This document shows positions 21,432 to 33,357 of a stretch of 64,000 nt of DNA, piece after piece. The stretch lies in assembly GCA_017165825.1 (NCBI GenBank), contig CM029374.1:6188243-6252242 (forward strand), written 5' to 3'. The notes beneath the pieces are model-generated. The model had not been told where the DNA came from. It did no database searches and worked only from the letters and a program-made list of their open reading frames with translations. Both the position numbers and the translations under genes were made by a program. How positions within the stretch are numbered: the stretch's first letter is position 1; each line of letters opens with the position of its first letter. The stretch comes from Hepsetus odoe (Eukaryota > Chordata > Actinopteri > Characiformes > Hepsetidae).

Positions 21432-22945
21432 AAGTCAAGTCAAGTAGGATTTTATTGTCATTTGAGCCATATACACAGTACACAGTGAAACGAAATAACG
21501 TTCCTCCAGGACCCTGGTGCTACACACAAGACAAGACACAAGACAAGACACAAGACAACATAAGACACAACACGGGGCAACACGTGCAAGACAAGACAGA
21601 CAACAACAGACGGCACGACAGACAGTACATTCATCCGTGGAGGGCTGCAGTGTTGTGAAACAAAGCAGCCCAGGTAGATTATGTGTAGCAGTGTGGTGGA
21701 GCAGTGTTATTGAATTTAAAGTGCAAGAGTGCAACATGACATAAATAAATAAATGCGGGATGAAAAGTGGACTGGGTTTAAGAGTTCAAGATATTGGTGG
21801 ATTCAGAGTTCAAGAGTCTGATGGCCAGGGGGAAGAAACTATTTCCCATCCTGGAAGTGGAGGCCCGTATGCTGTGGAACCTTTTCCCGGATGGTAGGAG
21901 GGAGAAGAGAGTGTGGGACGGGTGGGAGGGATCATCCACAATGCTGGTTGCTTTGCGGATGCAGCGAGTGGTGAAAATGTCTTGTACAGAGGGCAGAGAG
22001 ATCCCGATGATCTTCTCAGCGGTTCTCACTACCCATTGTAGGGACTTGCGGTCTAGGACGTTGCAGTTCCCGTACCAGGCAGTAATGCAGCCACTCAGGA
22101 TGCTCTCAATGGTTCCTCTGTAGAAGATGGTGAGGATGGAAGGTGGGAGATGGGCTTTCCTCAGTCTGCGCAGGAAGTAGAGGCGCTGCTGGGCTTTCTT
22201 TGTGATGGAGTTGGTGTTGAGGGACCACGTGAGGTTGTCAGTGATGTGAACACCAAGAAACTTGGTGCTCTGGACCATCTCCACAGGTGAGGTGTTGATA
22301 TTCAGTGGAGTGTGGTCCCGACATGATCTCCTGAAGTCAACAACCATCTCTTTAGTCTTGTCGACGTTCAGAGACAGGTTGTTGGTTCTGCACCAGTCCG
22401 TCAGCTCTTGTATCTCCTCTCTGTAGGCTGCCTCGTCTCCACCGCTGATCAGACCCACCATGGTTGTATCATCAGCGAATTTGATGATGTGGTTCGAGCT
22501 GTGCTTGGCTGCACAGTCGTGGGTCATCAGTGTGAACAGCAGTGGGCTGAGCACACAGCCCTCGGGGGCTCCTGTGCTCAGTGTGATGCTGTTGGAGGTG
22601 CTGCTACTGATCCTGACTGACTGGGGTCTCCCAGTCAGGAAGTCCAGGATCCAGTTACAGAGGGAGGTGTTCAGGCCCAGCAGCCTCAGCTTCTCACTCA
22701 GGTGCTGAGGGATGATGGTGTTGAATGCTGAACTGTAGTCGATGAACAGCATTCTGACGTAATTGTCCTTTCTGTCAAGATGAGAAAGGGCCAGGTGGAG
22801 GGTGGTGGAGATTGCATTGTCCGTTGAGCGGTTGGGACGATACGCAAACTGCAGGGGGTCTAGTGAGGAGGGGATCTGGGACTTGATGTGCCTCATGACC
22901 AGCCTCTCGAAGCACTTCATGATGATGGGTGTAAGTGCGACGGGA
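21432..22945 (-). mobile_element. LINE-A copy, cut off by a junction at ~22946
   Basis: The minus-strand 3' UTR ends in a (TTGAC)n tail at 21432-21446. The 380-codon RT frame (22920 to 21778) includes CFERLVMRHI, FIDYSSAFNTI, GAPEGCVLSPLLF, IKFADDTTMVG and the C-terminal WNxLP-like tail. It is nearly identical to the copy at 25.3-27.2 kb, but its 5' side stops abruptly at about 22945, where captured IQ-cargo sequence begins. The catalytic FADD box is present; the N-terminal endonuclease is absent. Confidence 0.9.
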
Positions 22946-24475
22946 CGAGCTCAGTACTTGTATAACAAGTGGCAGCCTGGTGCTTCAGTTTCAGAGTCTG
23001 TCTGAAGTCTTCATCCCTCAGAATGCAGCTTGTGTAGAACAACAACAGCCCCTTTTTTCTCCTTCAAAGACTTCATTTCTTGCCTCATACTCTTACTATC
23101 TCTATAATATCGCTGAACCGTCTTGGCTGCCCACAGTAGCTTCAGGTAGTACTTTCTGTTTATGTGTTTCCTCACCCGTGCCTGAATGGTTACAGCAGCC
23201 TCATGTTCAATTCTCCTTTGCCCAGACTTTCCTTTTAAACTTGCCACTAACCTGGAGCTGCTCCTTCTCTGCTTTCTGTGTAGCAGATGACTATGGAGCT
23301 AAGGTTTGAGGTCGACTTCTTGATAGCTTTCCTTGTTGCAAAGGGCTTCGTGGTGACTTCCCGGTTGCGATACGAGAAGTGGTCTCCACCCTCCTCCTGC
23401 TCTCGTCCGGAACTGCCTTCTTTGCATTGCCTGCTTCTCTTGTTGGGTGGCCCTTCTTTGCATTCTTCCTCTTGGTGGGCGCCCGTGCAGTCGCATTGCG
23501 GCGCGGTATGCGCCGTGCTCAGCGTGGCGGCGCGGTGAGCGCCGTCTGGCGCAGCGATGGCGGCGCGGTGGGCGCGTGCTGTCGCTGTGAACACCGAGAA
23601 AAGCGTTGCTACCAACCTCTTGTGGTGATTGGCGTTGGCGTGTTCCGCCTTGTGGCGCTTTCTCCGCTGGCGGACTGTGGTTGCTGGCGCGCTGCGGCGT
23701 GGTGGCCGTCGTGCAGTCGCGGTGCGGCGCGGGGGCGCCCGTGCTGTCGCCGATGCGGCGGTGGCGTCGTGCCGCGTTCGCGGGCGCTGGCGTCGATGCT
23801 TTCGCTGTGAACCGCGAGCGCGTTGCTGCCAACCTCTTGTGGTGATTTAAGCTGGCGTGTTCCCACTATCAGCTGCCGCGCGTGACGCTTTTTCGCTGGC
23901 GGATCGCGGTTACTGGCGCGCAGCGCTCTCGCGCTCTCTGGCGCTGAATCTCCGCGTTGACCCGCGTGCGGCGCGGTTGGCTTAGTGCTTCCGCGTTGAG
24001 GCGCTTGCGGCGTGGTTGATGCTGTGCTTCCGCGTTAGGCGCTTCACTTGTGCGGTTGGCGTCGATGCCTCGGCGTTGCGCAACGCCAGCCTTCAACGAA
24101 GCCCCGCCTTCCATGTCGCGTGCAGAAAACAACACGCGGTCCAGCGTGTTGAGATAGCGCTGCGCCCTTGTAACCTCGGAGATCAGCATCCGGGAACAAA
24201 GCGCGAACTGATCCCTCACGGCTTCGGGATCTGGGATGATATCAGTGGGAACGCGACATCGTCCTCTTCAGGCGGCGCTCTAGCTCCCTTACCGGCGTCG
24301 GCGTCCGTCGCGCCACTCCTCACCGTCCAGATGCTCGCGGAGTCCAGAGAGAGCGCCTCTGACCCCCAGGTCCTCATCAGCTGCAGCGTCCGCTCGACAG
24401 CATTCGCTGCCGCCCACAGCATGCACTCCTGCTCGCCCTCGTGGCTCGTGGCGTCAGAGTACAGGCGGCTCGTTC
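22946..24475 (-). pseudogene. Broken internal region of LTR element (copy 2): N-terminal domain, basic region, first IQ motifs
   Basis: Read right to left, the pieces match the copy-1 ORF in order. About 24470-24220 gives LWAAANAVERTLQLMRTW (copy 1: LWTAANVVEQTLRLIRAW). Then RAQRYLNTLDRVLF and DMEGGASLKA, a diverged Ala/Arg-rich block (about 24100-23600), basic SRFTAKAS- and KKST-type stretches, and 23247-23011 IEHEAAVTIQARVRKH, LKLLWAAKTVQRYYRD, MKSLKEKKGAVVVL. Frameshifts and an ACG in place of the copy-1 start ATG show it is not intact. It breaks off within the third IQ motif, at the LINE-A junction. GC content is high in 23.5-24.4 kb compared with the flanks. Confidence 0.75.
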
Positions 24476-24957
24476 TGTAGCAGTGGCGGGTACCCAGAAG
24501 GGCGTCAGCTCGAGCCAGGAGTTGAACCGGAAGTTGTGCTGCACAGTGACTAAAACAAACAAGAAACAGGGAGCAGGGGGACTGCAGTTCTACACATGAA
24601 ACCTTATGACTGGGGAACGCGGTCTAACCTAGAACTAAGTGGTCACTATACTGACGACCTATACCTAGTCATAGACACAAAGTTGCACAAACACCACCCG
24701 TTCACGCATAGGTTAGACCTGCCTAATGAGCCGCTCTGTTCTGACTCATCGGGGCTTAAATAGTCAGCCCCAATGATGCACACCTGCCCGCGGGGAGCTC
24801 CGGTGTGTAGTGAGGCTAGAGCGCCCTACGTACCCTAAACACCTCCTGTGACATAAACACCCTGTATGTGACCGAGAGCGCCCTCTAGCGTGCCCAAAAC
24901 ACAACACACGTGACAGAGAGCACCCTCTAGCGTGCCCAAACCCTAACACACGTGACA
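24476..24957 (-). repeat. 5' LTR of minus-strand copy 2 (LTR_B)
   Basis: About 482 bp, matching LTR_A in minus orientation, adjoining the internal region at 24475/24476. It carries many scattered 1-10 base differences and small losses relative to LTR_A, including loss of the AATAAA (AGTTTATT replaced by AGTTGTGC). The right flank is the same as that of LTR_A (catatatacctc). Confidence 0.85.
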
Positions 24958-25318
24958 CATATATACCTCATCCTTTATTTACTGAGGAAAATGATCCAAT
25001 ATCGCACATTTGTGAGCATCAAATTATGTACCTCTAGTAATAACAGCTGATTTGAAAGGTAGAAAGCACAGTTTCAATCAAGTATGATGAAAATCAGGCA
25101 CTTATTTTGAGGAGGTTTTATCCAAAGTCTGAACTTCACAACACGTTTGTGAAAGTAAAATCCAGCACAAATTTATAAGATTTCTCAGGATCTTCAAAAA
25201 TAATTGGAAAGGTTACAAAACCTTTAATAAAGGGTTTGGATTTCATCAATCCATAGTCAGACTGTGATAGGAGGACCATGTTTCTCTCCCAACAAATGAG
25301 CAAAAACAAAGAACAGTC
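24958..25318. repeat. second copy of duplicated flank
   Basis: Matches 21075-21431 with clustered small indels. See the finding on the duplication. Confidence 0.85.
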
Positions 25319-27234
25319 CAAGTCAAGTAGAAGTTTTATTGTCATTTGAGCCATATACACAGTACACAGTGAAGCGAAATAACGTTCCTCCAGGACACAA
25401 TTGCTACACAAGACAAGACACAAAGACAAGACACAGACAACATAAAGGAACTGTGCAGGCAACACGTGTAGGGCAGAACAGACAACAACAGGCGTACGAC
25501 AGACGGTACATTCATCCGTGAGAGGCTGCAGTGTTGTGAAACAAAGCAGCAGGTAGGTGTAGTAGCCCCAGCAGTGTGGTGGAGCAGTGTTATTGGTGGA
25601 GTGCAAGAGTGCAGCTACCTGAGCGCCAAGTAGAAAATAAATCACGGGATGAAAAGTGGACTGAGTTTTAAGAGTTCAAGATATTGGTAAGATTCCAGAG
25701 TCAACAGTCTGATGGCCAGGGGGAAGAAACTATTTCCCATCCTGGAAGTGGAGGCCCGTATGCTGCGGAACCTTTTCCCGGATGGTAGGAGGGAGAAGAG
25801 AGTGTGGGACGGGTGGGAGGGATCATCCACAATGCTGGTTGCTTTGCGGATGCAGCGAGTGGTGAAAATGTCTTGTACAGAGGGCAGAGAGATCCCGATG
25901 ATCTTCTCAGCGGTTCTCACTACCCATTGTAGGGACTTGCGGTCTAGGACGTTGCAGTTCCCGTACCAGGCAGTAATGCAGCCACTCAGGATGCTCTCAA
26001 TGGTTCCTCTGTAGAAGATGGTGAGGATGGAAGGTGGGAGATGGGCTTTCCTCAGTCTGCGCAGGAAGTAGAGGCGCTGCTGGGCTTTCTTTGTGATGGA
26101 GTTGGTGTTGAGGGACCACGTGAGGTTGTCAGTGATGTGAACACCAAGAAACTTGGTGCTCTGGACCATCTCCACAGGTGAGGTGTTGATATTCAGTGGA
26201 GTGTGGTCCCGACATGATCTCCTGAAGTCAACAACCATCTCTTTAGTCTTGTCGACGTTCAGAGACAGGTTGTTGGTTCTGCACCAGTCCGTCAGCTCTT
26301 GTATCTCCTCTCTGTAGGCTGCCTCGTCTCCACCGCTGATCAGACCCACCATGGTTGTATCATCAGCGAATTTGATGATGTGGTTCGAGCTGTGCTTGGC
26401 TGCACAGTCGTGGGTCATCAGTGTGAACAGCAGTGGGCTGAGCACACAGCCCTCGGGGGCTCCTGTGCTCAGTGTGATGCTGTTGGAGGTGCTGCTACTG
26501 ATCCTGACTGACTGGGGTCTCCCAGTCAGGAAGTCCAGGATCCAGTTACAGAGGGAGGTGTTCAGGCCCAGCAGCCTCAGCTTCTCACTCAGGTGCTGAG
26601 GGATGATGGTGTTGAATGCTGAACTGTAGTCGATGAACAGCATTCTGACGTAATTGTCCTTTCTGTCAAGATGAGAAAGGGCCAGGTGGAGGGTGGTGGA
26701 GATTGCATTGTCCGTTGAGCGGTTGGGACGATACGCAAACTGCAGGGGGTCTAGTGAGGAGGGGATCTGGGACTTGATGTGCCTCATGACCAGCCTCTCG
26801 AAGCACTTCATGATGATGGGTGTAAGTGCGACGGGACGATAGTCGTTGAGGCAGGAGATGGATGGTTTCTTTGGCACTAGAATGATGCTGGTGGTCTTGA
26901 AGCACCTTGGAACAACAGTGGTGCTCAGAGAGGTGTTGAAGATGTCGGTGAGAACATCTGCCAGCTGTTCTGCACATCCTCTGAGCACACGACCTTGAAT
27001 ATTGTCTGGACCGGCAGCTTTCCGTGGGTTGACTCTGAGAAGAGATCTCCTCACCTCGGCTGTGGTCAGACAGAGAATCTGGTCGTTCGGAGGAGGGGTG
27101 GTCTTCCTCATACGCGTGTCGTTCACTGCATCAAACCGTGCGTAGAAGTGGTTCAGCGCATCTGGGAGGGTGGGGTCACCGTCACAGGCAGGTGGAGATG
27201 TCCTGTAGTTGGTGAGGGCCTGGATGCCCTGCCA
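25319..27234 (-). mobile_element. LINE-A, best-preserved RT copy (5'-truncated)
   Basis: An open frame of 560 codons (27324 to 25642) includes element codons from about 27234: the pre-RT linker (ALTNYRTSPPACDGDP), KAAGPDNI, CFERLVMRHI, FIDYSSAFNTI, GAPEGCVLSPLLF, IKFADDTTMVG, FLGVHITDNLTW and YFLRRLRKA. These are reverse transcriptase palm and thumb motifs of the L2/CR1 superfamily with the FADD active site intact. The AP-endonuclease domain is missing, so it cannot move itself. The 5' end abuts AACAAAGCAC; a similar AACAAAGAAC precedes the 3' tail at about 25308, consistent with a short target duplication. The terminal ~60 bases of the 3' UTR contain small indels compared with the 21.4 kb copy. 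Confidence 0.9.
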
Positions 27235-27337
27235 CAACAAAGCACATGATAAGTTGGGAGGACACATAGGAACACACAAGGTAACTTCTAAGCAACCAAT
27301 AGTCTCTCTCACATTCAACAGCAAGAGAAAATCTTTA

Positions 27338-27571
27338 GAGGCAGTGGTGGACTAGTGGTTAGGGAGTTGCTCCCAGGATCAGGTTGTTATGGGTTCAAAT
27401 ACCAGATCAGCAGGTTACACTGAGGTACCCTTGAGCAAGGTACCATCCCCACTGCTGCTCACCGGACGCTTCCAATAGCTGACCCCCTGCAGCACGTGTG
27501 TGTATGGGCAAAAAGCAGATGTTGAATTCCACTGTGTGTTGTGTTTTACAATGACAAGATGTTTCACTTTT
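27338..27571 (+). repeat. SINE-1
   Basis: GGCAGTGGTGGACTAGTGG head, GGGTTCAAATACC B-box, GAGGTACCCTTGAGCAAGG, tail ACAATGACAAGATGTTTCAC. Confidence 0.88.
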
Positions 27572-29895
27572 TAAAAAGAACATCACTGCATCTACAGTTT
27601 GGTAAAGATGACATCAAGAAAAGAGGCTATCAAAAATAGTTTTGTAAGGATGAGATCAAGGTAGAACTTTTGGTTTAAATGAGAAGTGCTATGTTTGGAA
27701 AAAGGACAGCCCTCTAGCCTAAGAACCTTATACATGAAACTTATCACCATCTGTGAAATATGCTGGTGGTGGAGTAAAGCAAACCCAAACCATGATACTA
27801 CCTCAGCCAGAATCTTTGATGGAACACTGAAATCTAAATTCAACCAGCAGATCCCAAAAATTGACATGCAATTCACACAGTATTTACCATGTTGAATATT
27901 TTTAAACACAATATATTTTTAATTGATGTATTTTGATATGTTTTGCCATTTTAATCAGCCTGTGTAGCCATCAATATTATATATTACAGTTATGTGATTG
28001 GTAGTTAGGTCATGTCTTTACAACCTCAGCCATCCTTTCTGCAAATCCCCCCTGCAGGGCTACTTGTCTTCCTCACTTCTGTCAAAGAGCTAAATCTCTG
28101 GGGAGAGCTTGTTACATATGTGTAATTATATATATATATAAAAACATGTACAAACAGCTGTCCTTCATATTTGATATAACACAGTTACCATAATTGCTGT
28201 GGGTTTAATAGTCATTCGAGGCATATGGCAGCTCATTAAGTGTCAAGAAGCCTTTTATGAAGATCGGAAGCCTCTACTTCTTTTTTTTCATGCATCACAT
28301 GGCTATCATGCATTTCCTGCTGATTTACTGACAAACAGGCTAATTCAGAGCTTACTAATGAAATAAAATTATTGAATGAGCAAACACAGCAACATGACAT
28401 TGATTAACGTGCATAATGTTGTAGCAGAACTTCGTATTATATGCTGTTTCACCAAAGACTATATTCAATGTCTGATTAATGCTGGGTTTGTATCATTTGC
28501 ATGATAAGAGACTGTACAGGTTACTTGAGAGGAGAATGGAAAAGACACTGGACAAGACTAGGCAGAGGTCTAGATAAATGAATGGAAGGGAACTAGACAA
28601 ATGAATGGAAATGGTGCAGAACATGGAATAGAAGACTAGAGAATGACTAGTGACTTCACAGTCCAGTGGACACAACACTGGATAGGACACTGGACATGTT
28701 TTTTTTTGTTTTTTTTTTAAAGATAGAGGCACGTGAACCTATATAATGAACAGATGTGTTTCATCAAGGCTTATAATTTATCAAACCCAAGACTCAGCGT
28801 GGCTATTTCACATGCTCTTGTAATTGTCTGGGGGAAAATGTTGTGGTTGTCCTTGTCAGGACCGGTAAGGCTTTTTTCCTGCCTTTTCTGACTGTGTTCA
28901 ATGGTACACAAAATCGGCCCACTGATTGGGGCTCTGTAAAGCTGTGTACACAATTTTCTGCGCTGTGGACCCTGTTGGAGAAATTTGTTCCCTTTTGCAG
29001 GGTGAGTGATTCTTAAGTGCCCTCCACATTGAGAAGTTGCTGCTGTGTCAAAATAACAAAAGACCCACAATGGCGGCACAGCGAGGTTTTCAGGGATGAA
29101 TAATAAAAAGCAAGAACAAGTTTGATGTCATCATACTTCACTGAAAAGTGAAATCACCAAGTGATTTCAAGCTTGTCTGAAAAGGTTTAAAAGGGGTTTT
29201 AGTTTAGTATTTCCCAATTATCTCAGGGAAAGTGTCCATTTATCAGTTTTGTTGCTATATTTATTCATATATTAACAGATATAATACTCTCCTTACTAAA
29301 ACAGAAGGAATAGGAAAGAACATAGACAAGGACACCCCCTTCCCAGAGCACCATCCCTGAGGCAAACATTGTGCCCAGGAGTTGGGCCAGAAGAGAAGCC
29401 TGGGGAAAGACAAGGAAAAAAATAACTTGCGAGAGACAGGGTAGGACAAGAAACTGAACAGAAGATTAGGGCAAGACCAGAGAGTGGGGCACAGTACTGG
29501 AAGGTACACTGGAAATGAAAATGAATGGGACACTGGACAAATGACTGGTTAGAAACTGAACAAATGACTAGACATGGGACTGAACAATACATCAATGTCT
29601 AAATTGATCTATTAATAAAAGACTGAATTTAAGTTAAATATTAAAGTTATGTATATTTGAAAACATTATCAAATGTAATTTCTTGAGTTGACATTTAAAA
29701 TTATTTGATTTCCAAAAGGGTTTCTTTACCTGAAAGAGATAAGGGTACATATATTAATTAATTAATTAATTAATTTATAAATAAATAGAGGAAAATTATT
29801 TTCCCCCAAGGTTCTGTTTGTCTTTAGTTCTGCTTTCATGTACTCTTTTTTCAAAGCTATATTCAATATTATATTTTTAATAAAATGTTCTAAAG
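27572..29895. other. AT-rich DNA with degenerate GACACTGGACAAATGA-type repeats
   Basis: No gene is recognised. Two separated tracts (about 28530-28700 and 29420-29590) share loosely repeated GGGACACTGGACAAATGA-like words and resemble a decayed minisatellite. A (TAAT)n run lies at 29752-29777, directly before the copy-3 element. Confidence 0.45.
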
Positions 29896-30802
29896 GATGA
29901 ACGACAGGCCAAAAATGTTCTTGCTGAGCAGTTCCAGGAAATGGATGTTGAACTCATCGCCAAGGATCACGAAATTTGTTCATGGAACCAGGATCTTGAT
30001 GGCTTGAATGTAAAGGTAAAGGATGCTACACTGGCCAACTGTCAAGTCTCAGAGAAGCTTCAGGAGACTGAATTGGAGGCTGAAGCAAGTAGAAACCACG
30101 TCAAGGTAATTTTAACCAGAATTCAAGCCAAGGAGATTGAGAATGCTGGTTTGAGGCATGCATTGCATGCAATGGAGGCAAAGTGCCAGGGATTGGAAAA
30201 TGAAAAGGTCTCCCTCCAAGCCTAGAATCACCAGCTGCAGGAAAGCAACCAGTCTGAGGCACATTCCCTTCAGGAAGAATTGGCTAAAGTCAGTAGGGAA
30301 TTTGAGCAAAAACAGGCTGGGTATCTAGAATATGAAAATGACTGTAGACCAGGGTGAACAGATAATTTGGTTAACTGAAAGCTTGACCAGTACCCAGGAG
30401 AAACTAAGGGCTGCATAAGAAAAGCTCTGACAGGCCAATGTGAAGCATAATGCACTTCTCATTGACATTCACCAAAGAGATGAACAGATCAGCTGCATGA
30501 CCATTCAGATCACTCAACAGAAGGAGTTTGTGTCAAGGCTCAACTAACAGCTGTCAGAGGGAGAAGCCTCCGCATTGCAGGCGATCACTTCAGCCAGAAA
30601 CGAAAGACTGAAAGACGAGGAAAAGATCACCAAACTGCTTTCTCAACTTGAGGAGACCAAAGGACTCTTGTCTCTTTGTCAGAAGGAAATTGAAAGCAGG
30701 GAAACAGAAAGAAAAACTCTGGCTCAAGACAACGGTGAGCTTCAAGGAGAGGTAAGTAAACTCATGCAAGAGAAAAAGGTCCTGAAGAAGCTGCAAACTG
30801 TG
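29896..30802 (+). pseudogene. Coiled-coil cargo of LTR element copy 3, part 1
   Basis: A long coiled-coil reading frame (VLAEQFQEMDVELIAKDHEI, LQETELEAEASRNHVKV, ALHAMEAKCQGLENEKVSL, LQEELAKVSREFEQKQ), then HQRDEQISCMTIQI ... ITKLLSQLEETKGLL ... ETERKTLAQDNGELQGE. From RDEQIS onward it is colinear with copy 1 (LRDEQISYMNVQL ... ITYLLPQLERTKGLL). Several in-frame stops (for example TAG near 30223 and TAA near 30545) make it a pseudogene. The upstream coiled coil is not in copy 1, where IQ motifs take its place. No 5' LTR is visible before it. Interrupted at 30803 by LINE-A. Confidence 0.7.
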
Positions 30803-31498
30803 TCAAGTAGGATTTTATTGTAATTTCAGCCATATACACAGTACATAGTGAAATGAAATAACGTTCCTCCAGGACTCCAGGTGCTACACACAAGACAGAC
30901 ATCAGAAACAATATAAGATGCAAGACAACATAAGACACAACAGAAGACACAACAGAAGACACACAACAAGGCAACAACAGACAGTACTTTCATCCAAAAG
31001 AGTGCCGCAGTGTTATGGAACAAAGCAGCCCAGGTTGTTGGGCAGTGAAACAAGTGTAGCGGCGCAACAAAGTGTAACAGAGCAGCATTATGAGTAAAGT
31101 GCAGAGTGCAAGACGAAAATAAATAGATACAACATTAGACATTAGCAGTTCAAAAGCCTGATGGCCAGGGGGATGAAATTATTTCCCATCCTGGTAGTGG
31201 AGGCCCGCATGCTGCGGAACATTTCCCGGATGGCAGGAGGGAGAAGAGAGTGTGGGATGGGTGGGAGGGATTCATCCACAATGTTGGTTGGTTTGCAGAT
31301 ACAGCAAGTGGTGAAGATGTCCAGAGGGCAGAGAGACACTGATGATCTTCTCAGCTGTTCTCACTTCCCGTTGTAAGTACTTGCAGTCTGAGACATTGCA
31401 GTTCCCATACCAGTTCCCGTACCAGATGGTTCCCCTGTAGAAGATGGTGAGAATGGAAGGTGGGAGATGGGCTTTCCTCAATCTGTGCAGGACGTAGA

Positions 31499-32116
31499 TT
31501 GTGGAACAGCTTGCCTGCTTCTGTACGGGATGCCGATTCAGTCTCGGTCTTTAAATCACGGCTGAAGACTTACTTCTTTAGGTTAGCTTACCCGCACCAA
31601 TCACCATAGTGCACCACTAGTAATGTCGCTGGTGCTGCTGTACATGCCATCGCACTGTTTCATTTCTGTGTCTGTCACTACTGGATCCTGCTCATTACTG
31701 ACCCCCTCATTCCATTTCTCTCCCCACATGTCCGGGGGGGCCCGTTGTGGTCATCACCTGAGTCCAATGCCGAGCTACCATCTGGTCTGTGTGATGCATC
31801 TGATGCGCCAAGGGACCCTGGTGGCTCATTGGTACCTGGAAGCAACTTGGGACTCCTCACTGATCCTGGAGTTTAAAACCAAACTAACTCTGTACTGTTA
31901 GTATACCCAAGGGGGTTGGGTAGCCGGTTGACCTTGGACCCTCAGAGGTTTTTTTTCTCCACATAGTGGAGTTTTTGGTTCCTCTCCTCCGTAGTCATCC
32001 GGCTTAAACATCTTAAACATCTATTACTGTAACCTGTTATCAATGTAAAGTGCCTTGGGGCAACTTTGTTGTAAAAGGCGCTATACAAGAATAAATTGAA
32101 TTGAATTGAATTGAAT
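31499..32116 (+). mobile_element. LINE-B 3' end nested in LINE-A
   Basis: Begins TTGTGGAACAGCTTGCCTGC (the C-terminal WNSLP/SVSVFKS-type region), continues through GTATACCCAAGGGGGTTGGG and CTTGTTGTAAAAGGCGCTATAC-like sequence, and ends in a (TTGAA)n tail at 32095-32120. LINE-A sequence lies on both sides, with an imperfect 8-bp target duplication (gacgtaga at 31491-31498; gaagtaga at about 32117-32124). Confidence 0.9.
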
Positions 32117-32560
32117 TGAAGTAGAGATACTACTGGGCTTTCTTTGTGATGGAGTTGATGTTGAGGGTCTACGTGAGGTTGTTGGTTATGTGAACACCAA
32201 GAAACTTGCTCTGGACCATCTCCAGGTGAGGTGTTGATATTCAGGGGAGAGTGGTTCCGACGTGGTCTCCTGAAGTCAACAACCATCTCTTTAGTCTTGT
32301 CAATGTTCAGAGACAGGTTGTTGGTTCTGCACCAGTCTGTCAGCTGTTCTATCTCCTCTCTGTACGTCGCCTCATCTCCTCCACTGATCAGACCCACCAA
32401 GGTTGTATCATCAGCAAATTTGATGATGTGGTTCAAGCTGTGCTTGGATGCACAGTCTTGGGTCATCAGTGGGCTGAGCACACAGTGAGGAAGGGATCTG
32501 AGACTTGATGTGCCTCATGACCAGCCTCTCGAAGCATTTCATGATGATACGTGTGAGTGC

Positions 32561-32620
32561 CCGGCACTCCCCCGCGACCCCGTTTGGGACAAGCGGCAGA
32601 TAATGGATGGATGGATGGAG
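32561..32620 (+). repeat. 60-bp severely 5'-truncated SINE-1b tail insertion
   Basis: CCGCGACCCCGTTTGGGACA followed by AGCGGCAGATAATGG and (ATGG)n. It is flanked by a perfect 10-bp duplication, GTGTGAGTGC (32551-32560 and 32621-32630), inside LINE-A. Only the 3' end of the SINE-1b/LINE tail was copied. Confidence 0.85.
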
Positions 32621-33357
32621 GTGTGAGTGCGACAGGACGATTGTCATTGAGGCAGGAGACAGATGATTTCTTTGGCACTGGAATGACGGTGTGGAATTCT
32701 GGTCTTGAAGCACCTAGGAACAACAGTGGTGCTCACAGAGATGTTGAAGATGTCGATGAGTACATCTGCCAGCTGTTCTGCACATCCTCTGAGCAAATGA
32801 CCTTGAATGTTATCTGGACCAGCAGCTTTCACTGGGTTGACTCTCAGTAGAGATCTTCTCACCTCGGCCGTTGTCAGACAGAGGACCTGGTCGTTTGGAG
32901 GAGGGATGGTCTTCCTCATTATCTGTGTTGTTCACCGCTTCAAACTGTGCGTAGAAGCGGTTCAGCGCATCTGGGAGGGAGGAGTCACCGTCACAGGCAG
33001 TTGGAGATGTCCTGTAGTTGGTAGCTGGTGTTTCTGAAGTGCCCATGGATTCTCTGTGCGTGAGCTCGCTTTGCTGCTCTGATGGCCTGGGGCAGGTTCG
33101 CCCTCACTGTTCTTAGGGCAGCCTCGTCCCCTGACTTGAAGGCCTTGTCCCGGGTTATCAGGAGTCTGCGTACTGCCGCAGTCATCCATGGCTTCTGGTT
33201 GGGTCGTGTTATGATGAATTTGGAGAGTAACATCCTCAATGCACTTGCTGATGTAGCCAGTCACTGAAGCTGTGTATGCTTCCAAGTTGATGGAGTCACC
33301 GTAGGTTGCAGCCTCCCTAAACATGTCCCAGTCGGTGTCTTCAAAGCAGTCTGAAGC

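Larger units (their letters stand above)
30803..33357 (-). mobile_element. LINE-A inserted in copy-3 cargo, itself carrying nested insertions
   Basis: The minus-strand 3' end begins TCAAGTAGGATTTTATTG at 30803 and the element extends 5' to DTDWDMFREAATYGDS-type pre-RT sequence at 33355. It splits the coiled-coil cargo: ...GAAGCTGCAAACTGTG | LINE | GAAGCTGTGATTGTTGTCC..., where removal restores copy-1-like order. The RT frame is broken by deletions, by a LINE-B at 31499-32116 and by a 60-bp tail insertion at 32561-32620. The FADD region survives (about 32410-32430, KFADDTTLVG). Confidence 0.9.

Noticed and set aside
21540..21605. ACAAGACAAGACACAAGAC repeats as a possible CRISPR or satellite array
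   Set aside because: They belong to the LINE-A 3' UTR and recur in each LINE-A copy; there is no repeat-spacer structure.
21455..22708. Plus-strand frames opposite LINE-A
   Set aside because: They recur with LINE-A and are antisense to the RT gene.
23287..23850. Plus-strand Cys/Arg-rich frames (up to 143 codons)
   Set aside because: Antisense shadows of the GC-rich internal region of the minus-strand element copy 2.
30725..30765. GAGGTAAGT as a splice donor in copy 3
   Set aside because: Alignment with copy 1 shows the coding sequence continues through it (GELQGEVSK against GELQGKSAK).
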